A DNA stretch of 64,000 nucleotides from Nocardia alba NBRC 108234 (GTDB lineage Bacteria > Actinomycetota > Actinomycetes > Mycobacteriales > Mycobacteriaceae), in NCBI RefSeq assembly GCF_001612665.1, contig NZ_BDAX01000001.1, positions 306,044 to 370,043 on the forward strand, written 5' to 3'. The notes beneath the pieces are model-generated. The model saw only the letters and a list, made by a program, of their open reading frames with translations, did no database searches and was not told the DNA's origin. Below are positions 1-10,003 of the stretch, in pieces (the stretch's first letter is position 1; every line of letters starts with the position of its first letter). The translations under genes and the position numbers were made by a program.

Positions 1-372
1 GGCGGCCAGGCGGAAGTCGGCGGCCAGGGTCATGGACAGGCCGACGCCGATGGCGGCGCCCTGCATGGCGACGATGACGGGCTTGTTCAGGTCGGTCATC
101 GGGCGCACGACCCGGGTGGACCATTCGACCCATTCGGGGTCGGTGACGTCCTCGTCGGAGCCGCCCGCCGTCAGATCCATGCCGACGCAGAAATCCCGGC
201 CCTGCGCGGCGAAGATCACCGCACGCACGGCGTCGTCGCGGTCGGCTTCGGTGAAGGCCGCGCCGAGTTCGTCGGCCATCTCGGTGGTGAAACCGTTGCG
301 GGCCTGCGGACGGTTCAGCGTGATGGTGGCGACCGCGTCGTCGACGCTGTATTCGATGGTTCGATAGGTCAA
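1..372 (-). CDS. Enoyl-CoA hydratase/isomerase family protein (partial, 3' end outside window)
   Basis: The N-terminal ~124 residues of a crotonase-fold protein are visible. The start is a TTG at 370-372 preceded by AAGGAG at a good distance; no better start fits. The family opening (TITLNRP), the CoA/oxyanion segment around FCVGMDLT and the second oxyanion stretch QGAAIGVGLSM are all present. The family hydrates or isomerises enoyl-CoA thioesters in the cytoplasm. It follows the tetR gene by 14 bases and closes the acyl-CoA dehydrogenase operon, so a role in the same beta-oxidation-like route is inferred. The catalytic Glu region lies beyond the window, so hydratase and isomerase cannot be separated. 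Confidence 0.85.
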   Translation of the reverse strand, partial: MTYRTIEYSVDDAVATITLNRPQARNGFTTEMADELGAAFTEADRDDAVRAVIFAAQGRDFCVGMDLTAGGSDEDVTDPEWVEWSTRVVRPMTDLNKPVIVAMQGAAIGVGLSMTLAADFRLAA

Positions 373-386
373 TTCGGCTCCTTGGT

Positions 387-1007
387 TCAGCGTGTGCCGG
401 TGGCGGCGGAAACGAGTAGCGAGACCATGGCGGTGGCCTTGCCCGACTGTGGCGGGTCACCGGTGATGATGTCGCTCCAGACGAAAGCTTCGCCGACGCG
501 CACGATCGCATAGGCGAGGTCGCGAACTTCGATCCGCGGATCGAGATCGGGGATCTCGGCCAGGCGTGACGCGGCCCAGTCGATCATGCGGCCCTGCACG
601 ACCGTGTAACCGGAAGTCAGCACGCGCAAGCCGTATTCCGGGTCCTCGGCGACGAAGCGGGTCAGCGGCTCGAACGTGCGCACCGTATCCGCGAGGGTGC
701 CGAAGTTGCGGACGAAGCGCCTGGCGGGATCGCCGGGCACGCGCGCGTCGCGTGCCTCGACGCGATCGATCGCCTCGGCGATGATGCGCCAGACCACCTC
801 ACCGATGACGACTTCGCGACTTCCCCACCAGCGATACAGCGTGGCGCGGCCGATCCCGCAAGCGCGGGCCAGCTGTTGCATATCGATGCGGCGGCCCTCG
901 AGAAACCACCGGTGCGCGAGGTCGATGACGGCCTCGCGCACCGGTTTCGCGGGCGTGTCCGTCGCCGCCACCTCCGGTGCCGGCGACTGACGTTCGCCGC
1001 TGGTCAC
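387..1007 (-). CDS. TetR family transcriptional regulator
   Basis: A 206-residue protein with an N-terminal helix-turn-helix, seen as QQLARACGIGRATLYRWWGS at roughly residues 40-60, followed by an all-helical ligand domain typical of TetR proteins. I chose GTG at 1005-1007 because an open frame runs far upstream but overlaps the acyl-CoA dehydrogenase; from this start the gene begins 2 bases past that gene's stop, so it is translationally coupled. It sits inside the fadE-fadE-echA operon and probably autoregulates it through the inverted repeat at 3441-3465. The inducer is likely an acyl-CoA or lipid (inference). Confidence 0.85.
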   Translation of the reverse strand: MTSGERQSPAPEVAATDTPAKPVREAVIDLAHRWFLEGRRIDMQQLARACGIGRATLYRWWGSREVVIGEVVWRIIAEAIDRVEARDARVPGDPARRFVRNFGTLADTVRTFEPLTRFVAEDPEYGLRVLTSGYTVVQGRMIDWAASRLAEIPDLDPRIEVRDLAYAIVRVGEAFVWSDIITGDPPQSGKATAMVSLLVSAATGTR

Positions 1008-1009
1008 GA

Positions 1010-2158
1010 CTACGGCCTCGTCAGCGCGGCGTAGCGGGCGAGGTGGTGGTCGGCGGATCCGAATTCGTGCTCGATCGCGGTCAGCCGCTTGAAATAGTGG
1101 CCGATGGCGAGTTCCTCGGTCATGCCCATCGCGCCGTGCAGCTGGACCGAACTCTGGCCGATGAACCGGGCGGCCCGGCTGATCGTGACCTTGGCCGCCG
1201 AGGCTGCCCGCGCCCGCGCCGCCGGCGCCGCGTTCAGCGAGTGGATCGCCAGATACGTTGCGGCGATGGACTGTTCGAGCTCCATGTACATATCGACCAT
1301 GCGGTGTTGCAGCACTTGGAAGCTGCCGATCGGCTGATCGAACTGCCGGCGCTGCTTGGCGTATTCGACGGTATCGGCCAGCACCTTGCGCATACATCCG
1401 ACCGACTCCGCGGCGATCGCCGCGACGGCCTCGTCCGCGGTGGCCGCGATCGACGGCCATGCCTGCCCTTCGGTGCCGAGCAGTGCGGCGGCGGGCACGG
1501 TGAACTCGGTGAAGGTGATGTCGGAGCCGACCCGGTCGTCGATGGTCCGATAGGAGTGGACCGCCACCCCCGCAGGCGGGTTCGCCGCATCGAATTCGCT
1601 GAGGAACAACGAGATACCGGATTCGTCGCGCCGAGCGCCCGAGGTGCGCGCGCTGATGATCAGATGCGTCGCCAGCGGCGCACTGGTCACGACGGTCTTG
1701 GTGCCGTCGATCACCCACGAATCACCCTCGCGCCGCGCGGTCGTCGACACATCGTGCATCGCATGACCCGATGTCGGCTCCAGCGCGGCGAACGCGATGC
1801 GAGCCGCACCGGCCACGATCTGGCGCAGCAACGCCTGCGCCGCGGCACCGCCGCCGCGTTGGAGCAGCCCCGCCCCGACCACGACCGTGTCGACGTACGG
1901 TTCGACGACGAGCGCGCGTCCGAGTTCCTCGGCGATGACCATCATTTCGATCGGACCACCACCCATGCCGTCGACCTCCTCGGGCAAGGTCGCCCCGAGG
2001 ATGCCGAGTTCCTCGGCGAAACCGCGCCACACTGTCGGCTGCCACCCCGCGTCGGACTTGACCGCGCCGCGACTCTTCTCCAGGTCGTACCGGGCACCGA
2101 GGAATCCGGCCACCGAATCACGAAGAAGTTCCTGCTCTTTGGTGAAGGTGAAGTCCAT
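1010..2158 (-). CDS. Acyl-CoA dehydrogenase, probable non-catalytic-type partner subunit
   Basis: A 382-residue FAD-dependent acyl-CoA dehydrogenase fold. It opens with MDFTFTKEQELLRDSVAGFL and carries the family segment YAKQRRQFDQPIGSFQVLQHRM in the C-terminal helical domain. The C-terminal stretch has no YEGT/YAGSNE-type motif; it reads LTAIEHEFGSADHH instead. Its ATG overlaps the stop of the upstream dehydrogenase (TGATG). In mycobacteria such adjacent unequal pairs (ChsE1/ChsE2-type) form alpha2beta2 heterotetramers; by analogy this pair may act as one enzyme, possibly on a bulky or branched acyl-CoA. The substrate cannot be read from sequence. Confidence 0.85.
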   Translation of the reverse strand: MDFTFTKEQELLRDSVAGFLGARYDLEKSRGAVKSDAGWQPTVWRGFAEELGILGATLPEEVDGMGGGPIEMMVIAEELGRALVVEPYVDTVVVGAGLLQRGGGAAAQALLRQIVAGAARIAFAALEPTSGHAMHDVSTTARREGDSWVIDGTKTVVTSAPLATHLIISARTSGARRDESGISLFLSEFDAANPPAGVAVHSYRTIDDRVGSDITFTEFTVPAAALLGTEGQAWPSIAATADEAVAAIAAESVGCMRKVLADTVEYAKQRRQFDQPIGSFQVLQHRMVDMYMELEQSIAATYLAIHSLNAAPAARARAASAAKVTISRAARFIGQSSVQLHGAMGMTEELAIGHYFKRLTAIEHEFGSADHHLARYAALTRP

Positions 2159-3387
2159 CAGAGCCCCAATGCTGCTTTGGCGAGGATATTTCGCTGAATC
2201 TCATTGCTGCCCGCGTAGATCGAGCCCGCCCGGTCGTTGAAGTAACGCAGCGGTGCGACCGCCTGCCACTCCTGCCCGCTGCGGTAGCCGTCGGCCGGTG
2301 GCTGGAACTCGGCGATCGGCCCGCCGGGCATCGTCGCGTGCGGCTGGTATACCCGACCGCGCGGACCCGCGGCCTCGAGTGCCAATTCGGTGATCCGCTG
2401 GCTCAATTCGGTGGCCAGGATCTTGAGCATCGACGAGGCGGGGCCGGGATTCTTGCCCTGCGCCATCATCGACAGCGTCCGGTACTCGAGGATCTCGAGC
2501 ACCTCGGTGCGAATCCGCGCTTCGGCCAGCTTCGCCGCGAAGATAGCGTCATCGATCAGCGGATTGCCGTCCGGACCGGCCTGCTCGGCGGCCGCGGTCG
2601 CGACCTCCTGGGCCATGACCTGCAACATCGGCGACAATGCCCCACCACGTTCGTGGACGAGCAGGTATTTCGCCACGGTCCAGCCATCGTCGATCCGGCC
2701 GAGCACATTGGTCTTCGGTACCCGGACGTTGTCGAAGAAGACCTGGTTCTGCACCTGCTCGCCCGAGGTCATGACCAGTGGGCGGACTTCGATACCCGGC
2801 GAGGTCATCTCGATGAGCAGGAAGGTGATGCCCTCCTGCTTCTTGCCCGTGCGTGAGGTGCGGACGAGGCAGAAGATCCAGTTCGCCTCCGTGGCGTGGG
2901 TGGTCCAGATCTTGCTGCCGGTGCACACGAAGTCCTCGCCGTCCTCGACGGCGGCCATGGTCAGCGAGGCCAGATCCGACCCGGATTCCGGCTCCGAATA
3001 CCCCTGACAGAAGAACACCTCACCGGTCAGGATCCGTGGCAGGTAGTACGCCTTCTGCTCGGCCGTTCCGAAGGCGACGATCGCGGGCGCGACCATCCTG
3101 ATGCCCATCGGTGACAGCGCGGGCGCACCGGCCTGCATCAGCTCCCGGCCGAAGATGTAGTGCTGGGTCAGGCTCCAGTCGCAGCCGCCGTATTCGACCG
3201 GCCACGCCGGCGCCGCCCAGCCACGCTCATGCAGAATGTGTTGCCACTTCATGCTGGCGTGGTGATCGGGATAGACACTGGTCGCCAAGTGTCCGGCGCG
3301 GCGTAGGTCGGGTGTCAGCTTGTCGTCGAGAAAGGCCCGAACCTCATCTCTGAAGGCCAGATCGGCCGCTGACCAGTCGTAATCCAT
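2158..3387 (-). CDS. Acyl-CoA dehydrogenase
   Basis: A 409-residue acyl-CoA dehydrogenase that oxidises an acyl-CoA to the 2-enoyl-CoA with FAD. The family signature CQGYSEPESGSDLAS precedes the FAD-binding WTTHA stretch, and the C-terminus has YAGSNEIQRNI. The likely catalytic Glu is in VHERGG, the isovaleryl-CoA dehydrogenase-type position, because the YAGS motif lacks the MCAD-type Glu. The ATG at 3385-3387 was chosen over an upstream start because GGAGGG precedes it. First gene of the operon, overlapping the next dehydrogenase by one base; expression is probably controlled by the TetR gene two places downstream. Confidence 0.88.
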   Translation of the reverse strand: MDYDWSAADLAFRDEVRAFLDDKLTPDLRRAGHLATSVYPDHHASMKWQHILHERGWAAPAWPVEYGGCDWSLTQHYIFGRELMQAGAPALSPMGIRMVAPAIVAFGTAEQKAYYLPRILTGEVFFCQGYSEPESGSDLASLTMAAVEDGEDFVCTGSKIWTTHATEANWIFCLVRTSRTGKKQEGITFLLIEMTSPGIEVRPLVMTSGEQVQNQVFFDNVRVPKTNVLGRIDDGWTVAKYLLVHERGGALSPMLQVMAQEVATAAAEQAGPDGNPLIDDAIFAAKLAEARIRTEVLEILEYRTLSMMAQGKNPGPASSMLKILATELSQRITELALEAAGPRGRVYQPHATMPGGPIAEFQPPADGYRSGQEWQAVAPLRYFNDRAGSIYAGSNEIQRNILAKAALGL

Positions 3388-3440
3388 CAACCCTCCCGGA
3401 GGGATGTGTGCCAGTGCGTCCGTGTGGACCTGCGGCTGTG

Positions 3441-3465
3441 TGAGACACAATGTACTTCTGTCTCA
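3441..3465. promoter_or_regulatory. Inverted repeat, probable TetR operator of the fadE operon
   Basis: TGAGACA and TGTCTCA are separated by 11 bases, a perfect 7-bp dyad located 54-78 bases upstream of the first acyl-CoA dehydrogenase start. The position suits repression by the TetR encoded in the same operon. Binding is inferred. Confidence 0.5.
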
Positions 3466-3511
3466 GTGTGGAATCAACCGATTCGGAGTAGTTATCGGCC
3501 AGAATCAGCAG

Positions 3512-4921
3512 TCACTTAGATCCGGCTGCGCCGGTCCCGGCGTCGAGATATTCGCCGACGGCGCCGACGGCGCGGATCGCGCTCTCGACAGCGGCCTCCA
3601 TCGTGGAGGGCATCCCGGTCTCGGTCCAGTCGCCCGCGAGGAACAGCCCGTCGATCGGCGTGCGCTGTGGCAGGCGCAACTCGTCGAAGCCGGGCTGCGC
3701 CGAGAAGGTCGCCTGCGGCTGGTGGATGACGTGGGTGCGCAGCACCGTGGCCTCGGCGACCTCGGGATAATGCTCGGCCAGCGATTCCATTGCCGCCGCG
3801 GTGAATTCGGCGTTGGGCAGATGGACCACATCCCACGAGGCGCTGACGGCCAGCGAGTAGCAGTGCCCTGCCTCGGTCTCGACGCCGTGCATGCCGGTGG
3901 TGTCGAACACCCACTCGATGGTGGTGTCGCGCAGATTCTCCGCGAGTCGTTGCATCTTCAGCGGCCGATCCAGCCACACGTAGACGCTCGAGATCGGGGC
4001 GGGCTCGATCTTGCGCGCGGGGGTGAAGTGGTCGTACTGCCCGAGGCGTCCACGATCGAGCAAGGTGGTCAGCGACCATGGCGGCAACGTGAGCACCGCC
4101 GCGTCGACGTCGATGACCCGCCCGTCGGAGAGTCGTACGCCGGTGAGTCCGTCGTCGACGATCTCGATATCGGTGACGCCGGCCCCCACGACGATCTCCG
4201 CGCCGCGCGCCCGCAGATACCGCTCGGCGGGCGCGACGAACAACTCGTGCAGGCTCACCCGTGGCCAGACCGCGTCACCGGCCCTGGTATTGCCCGACAG
4301 CGCGCGCTTGCCGATCCAGTGCAGGGTCTGGACGAACATGGAGGCCGACACCCGTTCGGTCTTCTCGTTGAGCAGGCCGATGACGAACTGATCGAGCACC
4401 AGCGCGCGCATCGACGGTGGTGCGCCGATCCGGCGAAACCAGCGATCGACGGTCAGATCGTCGAGTTCCGGTGCTGGGCGCAGCGCGGCGCGCACGATCC
4501 GCGCCCAGGTGCGCAGGGCGGCCGGTCGCTCGCGCAGCGGGATCGGCGGCCACACCATCCAGGACAGCCCGACCGCCCGGCGCAGCGTGCGTGGCAGCCA
4601 CGTGGGCGCGCGCAGTGTGAGCAGGCGATCGGGTCCGGTTCTGATCGCGAAAGGGGGAGCGTCCCAGCGGAGTTGGTCGCGCGTGCCGATGGTGTCGACG
4701 TAGCGCAACAGCGCGTCGTAGCAACCGGCGAACAGGTGCTGACCGTTGTCGACTTTGCCATCGATGCCGGGTACCTCGAAGGAGATCGTGCGACCGCCGA
4801 GCCGTCCCCGCTTCTCGACGAGGGTGACCCGGTGGCCTGCCTGCGCGAGCCAGACCGCCGTGGCCAATCCGGCCAGGCCTGCCCCCGCGACCAGGATGTG
4901 CGGGGATTCCTGCTGCCCCAT
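3512..4921 (-). CDS. HpnE-like FAD-dependent oxidoreductase (squalene/phytoene desaturase superfamily)
   Basis: A 469-residue flavoprotein. The N-terminal dinucleotide-binding site reads VAGAGLAGLATAVWLAQAG, followed by an acidic residue and the GRLGGR motif of the amine oxidase/phytoene desaturase superfamily. The C-terminal FAD segment GLFLAGDWTETGMPSTMEAAV is also typical. Overall organisation resembles hydroxysqualene dehydroxylase HpnE. No squalene synthase-like or hopene cyclase gene is nearby, so the hopanoid role is not supported by context. The ATG at 4919-4921 has a GGAGG five bases upstream, preferred to the longer reading. A TetR gene lies 158 bases upstream on the same strand. 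Confidence 0.75.
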   Translation of the reverse strand: MGQQESPHILVAGAGLAGLATAVWLAQAGHRVTLVEKRGRLGGRTISFEVPGIDGKVDNGQHLFAGCYDALLRYVDTIGTRDQLRWDAPPFAIRTGPDRLLTLRAPTWLPRTLRRAVGLSWMVWPPIPLRERPAALRTWARIVRAALRPAPELDDLTVDRWFRRIGAPPSMRALVLDQFVIGLLNEKTERVSASMFVQTLHWIGKRALSGNTRAGDAVWPRVSLHELFVAPAERYLRARGAEIVVGAGVTDIEIVDDGLTGVRLSDGRVIDVDAAVLTLPPWSLTTLLDRGRLGQYDHFTPARKIEPAPISSVYVWLDRPLKMQRLAENLRDTTIEWVFDTTGMHGVETEAGHCYSLAVSASWDVVHLPNAEFTAAAMESLAEHYPEVAEATVLRTHVIHQPQATFSAQPGFDELRLPQRTPIDGLFLAGDWTETGMPSTMEAAVESAIRAVGAVGEYLDAGTGAAGSK

Positions 4922-5079
4922 CGGTACCTCCGGAGATTCGATGAATGCGAGAGTGGATGAGAGACTTTCATCGTCATGCTCGCATACCGTCGACATGTTC
5001 GGACCGGAACCGAACCTGCTCGTGCGGAACGGAACTCGCTACGTGACCGGGGACGCGCGGCGCTCTCGGTCGAACGGGA

Positions 5080-5778
5080 TCAGCTCGTGGGTGACTCGGA
5101 AGGGTCGTCCTCGCGCAGTTGGCCGCGCTGACGCCGCCGGAGGCCGTCGGGGCCCAGAATCTGTTCCAGGACCACGAGGAAGATCTCGGTCGACTCGTCG
5201 ACGAGCTCCTCTCTGGTGAGGTCGAGCGCTCCGTTGAGCCAGCCGTAGACGGTCTCGTACAGTCCGCCGACGAGGTGCATGGCGGCGAGTTCGCCGTACG
5301 CCCGCACCGCCCCGGTCATCTCGGGGTTGAGGTGCTTGTTCACCGTGGCCAGGACCAAGGCGGCGAAGCTGCGGATCGTCGCGGTGCGGCGGGTGTTGAG
5401 GACGGGATTGAACTGGGCCTCGGTGAACGCGATGCGGATCACCCGCGGATCGTCGGCGACCGCTTGCACGCCCGCGGCGATGGCCGCGTGCACTTTGTCG
5501 CGCAGGGGAGCGGGTGCGGCGCGCACCCGATCGGCGATCATGTCGGTCAGCTCGCTGATCACCTGGTCGTAGACCTCGGTGACGACGGCGTCCAGGGTGG
5601 TGAAGTTCTCGTAGAAGTAGCGCTCGGTCAGTCCGGCCTGGCGGCAGAGACCGCCGACGGTGAGCCGGGTCGAACCCTGGGTGCCGATCATCTCCCTGGC
5701 GGCCTCCAGGAACGTCGTCCGACGCTGCGCGCGTCGCTGTTCGGCGGGCACACCCGCGTACGCGCGATCCTTGACCAT
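5080..5778 (-). CDS. TetR family transcriptional regulator, divergent from fadA
   Basis: A 232-residue regulator. The HTH is at about residues 35-60, ending in [20 protein letters not shown], and the remainder is an all-alpha ligand domain. The ATG at 5776-5778 was chosen because a longer frame would run through the probable operator and into the divergent promoter. It is divergent from fadA-fadB with 79 bases between starts, which hold a strong inverted repeat. Inference: it represses fadAB and itself, released by an acyl-CoA. The same inverted-repeat pattern occurs in front of the acyl-CoA dehydrogenase at 11708-12856. Confidence 0.85.
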   Translation of the reverse strand: MVKDRAYAGVPAEQRRAQRRTTFLEAAREMIGTQGSTRLTVGGLCRQAGLTERYFYENFTTLDAVVTEVYDQVISELTDMIADRVRAAPAPLRDKVHAAIAAGVQAVADDPRVIRIAFTEAQFNPVLNTRRTATIRSFAALVLATVNKHLNPEMTGAVRAYGELAAMHLVGGLYETVYGWLNGALDLTREELVDESTEIFLVVLEQILGPDGLRRRQRGQLREDDPSESPTS

Positions 5779-5804
5779 CCGTCGAGTCTGCCATACAGCC
5801 TTGT

Positions 5805-5840
5805 CAGATTTCCAAATCTGCTGCATTCTATTGTCAGATT
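5805..5840. promoter_or_regulatory. Operator region between tetR and fadA
   Basis: Two overlapping dyads share the half-site AATCTG/CAGATT. The first is CAGATTTCCAAATCTG at 5805-5820, arms of 7 bp with a 2-base centre. The second is AATCTG (5815-5820), 14 bases, CAGATT (5835-5840). TTGTCAGATT occurs twice in direct orientation (5801 and 5831). It sits between divergent starts, just upstream of fadA, as expected for a TetR operator. Confidence 0.6.
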
Positions 5841-5857
5841 CGAGCGAGGAGAGAATC

Positions 5858-7069
<1,212 letters not shown>

Positions 7070-7106
7070 GCGTCGGACTCCGAGACCGAAGGAACAACGA
7101 AAAGCC

Positions 7107-9272
7107 ATGACTGACAACATGATTGCCTGGGAACTCGGCGCCGATCGGGTGCTCGTGCTCACGATGGACGACCCGAACCAGTCGACCAACACGATGACCG
7201 AGTCGTTCGCCCGCGACCTCACCGCGACCGTCGACCGGCTCGAGGCCGAGCGCGACAGTTTCGACGGCGTCATCCTCACCTCGGGCAAGGACACCTTCTT
7301 CGCCGGTGGCGACCTGAACCTGCTGATGAACGCGACCCCGGAGTCCGCGCCGCAGATCGCGCTCGGCCTCGACACCTACAAGGCGGCGTTCCGCCGGCTC
7401 GAGACGCTGGGCAAGCCGGTGGTCGCCGCGATCAACGGCACCGCGCTCGGCGGCGGCTTCGAGGTCGCGCTGGCCACCCACCACCGGATCGCGCTCGACG
7501 TCAAGGGCAGTCTGCTCGGGCTGCCGGAGGTCACGTTCGGCCTGCTGCCCGGCGCGGGTGGTGTCACCAGGACGGTGCGACTGCTCGGCATCACCGCCGC
7601 GGTGCTCAATGTCGTGGGCCAGGGTCAGCGGATGAAGCCCGCCAAGGCGTTGCAGGTCGGCATCGTGCACGAGGTCGCGGCCACCCGCGGGGAGATGTTC
7701 GACAAGGCGCGCGCCTGGATCGCGGCCAACCCCGAGGCCGCGCAGCCATGGGATGTGAAGGGCTACAGGATCCCCGGCGGCACGCCGTCGAGCCCGGCGG
7801 TGGCGGCGAACCTGCCCGCGTTCCCGGCGAATGTGCGCAAGCAGCTCAAGGGTGCGCCGATGCCCGCCCCGATCGCGGTGCTCGCGACCGCGGTGGAGGG
7901 CGCGCAGGTCGACATCGACACCGCGTTCGCGATCGAGACCCGCTACTGCGCCAACCTGATCTGCGGCCAGGTCTCGACGAACATGATCAAGGCGCTGTTC
8001 TTCGATCTGGGCACCATCAACAAGGGCGGCAGCCGCCCCGAAGGCTTCCCCGTGCGCACGCCGGAGAAGGTCCTCGTGCTCGGCGCGGGCATGATGGGCG
8101 CGGGCATCGCCTATGTGCAGGCCCGCGCCGGCATGCAGGTCGTGCTCAAGGACGTCACCATCGAGGCGGCCGAGCGCGGCAAGGCCTACTCGCGCAAGCT
8201 GCTCGACAAGGCGCTGCGCAAGGGCGCGATCACCCAGGACTCCTACGACGCGATCCTCGGCCGCATCCACCCGTCCGCGGATCCGGCCGACGCCGCCGGG
8301 TGCGACTTCGTCGTCGAAGCGGTGTTCGAGGATCCGGGTCTGAAGAAGAAGGTGTTCGGCGAGATCGAGCACCTGGTGAACGCCGATGCCCTCCTCGGGT
8401 CCAACACCTCGACCCTGCCGATCACCGATCTGTCCACCGGCGTGCAGCGGCCGAAGGACTTCATCGGCCTGCACTTCTTCTCCCCGGTGGACAAGATGCC
8501 ACTGGTCGAGATCGTGGTCGGTGAGCAAACCAGCGACGAAGCCATCGCCCGCGCCATCGACTACACCCTGGCGATCAAGAAGACGCCGATCGTGGTCAAC
8601 GACAGTCGCGGGTTCTTCACCAGCCGGGTCATCGGCCAGTTCATGGACGAGGCCATCGCACTGGTCGCCGAGGGCGTGCACCCGGCCTCGGTCGAACAGG
8701 CCGCCACCCAGGCCGGGTACCCGGTGGGTGCGCTGGCGCTGGCCGACGAGATCAATATGAAACTGGCGCAGAAGATTCGGCGCAGCCTGAAGGAGAACCT
8801 GCTCGCCGACGGCAAGAACTGGGTGGACTCGAACGCCTACCCGCTCGTCGACGCGATGGTCGACGACTTCGATCGGCCGGGCCGACTCGAAGGCCGCGGC
8901 TTCTACGAATACGACGCCGACGGCAAGAAGCTCGGCCTGTGGCCGGGACTGGTCGAGAAGTACACTCGCGACGATCACGGCATCGCGTTCATCGACATGC
9001 AGGAACGGATGCTGTTCGCCGAATCCCTCGATACCGTGCGGTGTTTCGATGAGGGCGTGCTGCGCACCGTGCCGGACGCGAACATCGGGTCGATCTTCGG
9101 GATCGGGTTCCCGGCCTGGACCGGCGGCGTGATCCAGTACATCAACCAGTACGCGGGCGGCCTGGCCGGATTCGTCGCGCGAGCCGACGAGCTGCGGGCC
9201 GCCTACGGTGACCGCTTCGAGGTCCCGGAGTCGTTGCGGGTCAAGGCCGCTGCCGGAGAGACACTCGGCTGA
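7107..9272 (+). CDS. fadB: Multifunctional fatty acid oxidation protein: enoyl-CoA hydratase / 3-hydroxyacyl-CoA dehydrogenase
   Basis: A 721-residue fusion of normal family length. Residues 1-190 form the crotonase domain, with oxyanion-hole GGD near 68, GGGFEVALA near 112 and the catalytic Glu segment LPEVTFGLLPGAGG near 138. The NAD-binding Rossmann motif GAGMMGAG starts near residue 325, and the catalytic His lies in GLHFFSP near 454, followed by C-terminal helical domains. The start has GAAGGA upstream. It hydrates enoyl-CoA and oxidises the L-3-hydroxyacyl-CoA, passing the product to the adjacent FadA. The gene ends 18 bases before a strong hairpin. Confidence 0.93.
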   Translation: MTDNMIAWELGADRVLVLTMDDPNQSTNTMTESFARDLTATVDRLEAERDSFDGVILTSGKDTFFAGGDLNLLMNATPESAPQIALGLDTYKAAFRRLETLGKPVVAAINGTALGGGFEVALATHHRIALDVKGSLLGLPEVTFGLLPGAGGVTRTVRLLGITAAVLNVVGQGQRMKPAKALQVGIVHEVAATRGEMFDKARAWIAANPEAAQPWDVKGYRIPGGTPSSPAVAANLPAFPANVRKQLKGAPMPAPIAVLATAVEGAQVDIDTAFAIETRYCANLICGQVSTNMIKALFFDLGTINKGGSRPEGFPVRTPEKVLVLGAGMMGAGIAYVQARAGMQVVLKDVTIEAAERGKAYSRKLLDKALRKGAITQDSYDAILGRIHPSADPADAAGCDFVVEAVFEDPGLKKKVFGEIEHLVNADALLGSNTSTLPITDLSTGVQRPKDFIGLHFFSPVDKMPLVEIVVGEQTSDEAIARAIDYTLAIKKTPIVVNDSRGFFTSRVIGQFMDEAIALVAEGVHPASVEQAATQAGYPVGALALADEINMKLAQKIRRSLKENLLADGKNWVDSNAYPLVDAMVDDFDRPGRLEGRGFYEYDADGKKLGLWPGLVEKYTRDDHGIAFIDMQERMLFAESLDTVRCFDEGVLRTVPDANIGSIFGIGFPAWTGGVIQYINQYAGGLAGFVARADELRAAYGDRFEVPESLRVKAAAGETLG

Positions 9273-9290
9273 CCGTCCCGAAAACCGAAC

Positions 9291-9330
9291 AGAACCCCCG
9301 TCACCCGGAATTCCGGGCGGCGGGGGTTCT
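9291..9330 (+). terminator. Hairpin terminator after fadAB
   Basis: A perfect 10-bp outer stem (AGAACCCCCG / CGGGGGTTCT) encloses a second palindrome CCCGGAATTCCGGG. It begins 18 bases past the fadB stop. There is no T tract, which is usual for high-GC actinobacteria. Confidence 0.75.
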
Positions 9331-9453
9331 GTGCTGGAGCGCCCAGTGTTCCGCCATCGACGACCGTGACCAGTGAGTGCCGCCGGCCAGCGACTGCTCG
9401 AGGGTCAGATCGACGGCCTTCTGCACCCGGTCGAGAAGGATCGCGGCGGACGG
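9301..9453 (-). pseudogene. Possible remnant of an IS630-type transposase
   Basis: On the minus strand an open frame of about 50 codons ends at a stop inside the fadB terminator. It contains DLTLEQSLAGGTHWSRSSMAE, close to the helix-turn-helix linker of IS630-family transposases (THWSxRSMA), and then loses similarity. No DDE residues, start codon or terminal inverted repeats are visible. It is therefore at most a short decayed fragment. The frame stays open further upstream to about 9595 without recognisable content. Confidence 0.4.
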
Positions 9454-9697
9454 CCCGGACACGGCCGCCGGAATCGGTGCGGACCAACACGTGTCGTCGG
9501 CGTTCTGGGCGCCGAGGTGACCGGGAAAGATGTGCTGATCAACGCCGTCGCCTGTCCCGACATCGTACGTCGCCGCGACAGGCCGACCGCCTACTGAGTT
9601 TCGCCCTCGACGGCCTCCTTCCTCGGTTGTCCCGATCCCTTACCGAATCTGTGACCGAAGACGAGGCCGAGCGACAGGGATGGCACTTGTCAGTTGA

Positions 9698-10003
9698 TCA
9701 CCATGGTGTGGTTGCCGCTGTCGGCCAGGGCAGGACAGTCAATTCAGGCCAATGGCGTAGCCAGCGGCCGGCTTTGGCCTCATAGACGGTGCGCGGTGCA
9801 AGGACCGGATTGGGACGCACGATGAGGTTGAACACGTCCGACAGTCCGTGCGGGGCATAGACGCGCCAACGCCCTTCTGGTTGCTCGAGACGGACTCCCA
9901 GGCAGCAGGTGGTGGCGGCGAAGGCATCGATCGCGTCCTCGGTGGACCTGTGTGCAGGGCATGGCTTCCCGAACTTCTGCTCGTACCAGAGACTTCCGTC
10001 ACA
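9698..10003 (-). pseudogene. C-terminal remnant of a nucleotidyltransferase-like protein
   Basis: An open minus-strand frame with no usable start begins just inside the end of the MerR gene and runs to a TGA at 9698-9700. Its translation contains WYEQKFGKPCPAH, STEDAIDAF, then RWRVYAPHGLSDVFNLIVRPNP and VYEAKAGRW, with LTVLPWP at the end. This is the pattern of the C-terminal half of the nucleotidyltransferase family formerly DUF925. The N-terminal half, with the nucleotide-binding residues, is missing; an in-frame stop lies directly upstream at 10004-10006. Interpreted as the scar of a rearrangement. Confidence 0.55.

Noticed and set aside
3512..4921. Hopanoid biosynthesis locus
   Set aside because: The HpnE-like enzyme is alone; no squalene synthase-like or squalene-hopene cyclase gene is nearby.
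4997..5015. GTTCGG-N7-CCGAAC inverted repeat upstream of the HpnE-like gene
   Set aside because: Only 6-bp arms in GC-rich DNA and no second copy was seen, so a chance match is likely.
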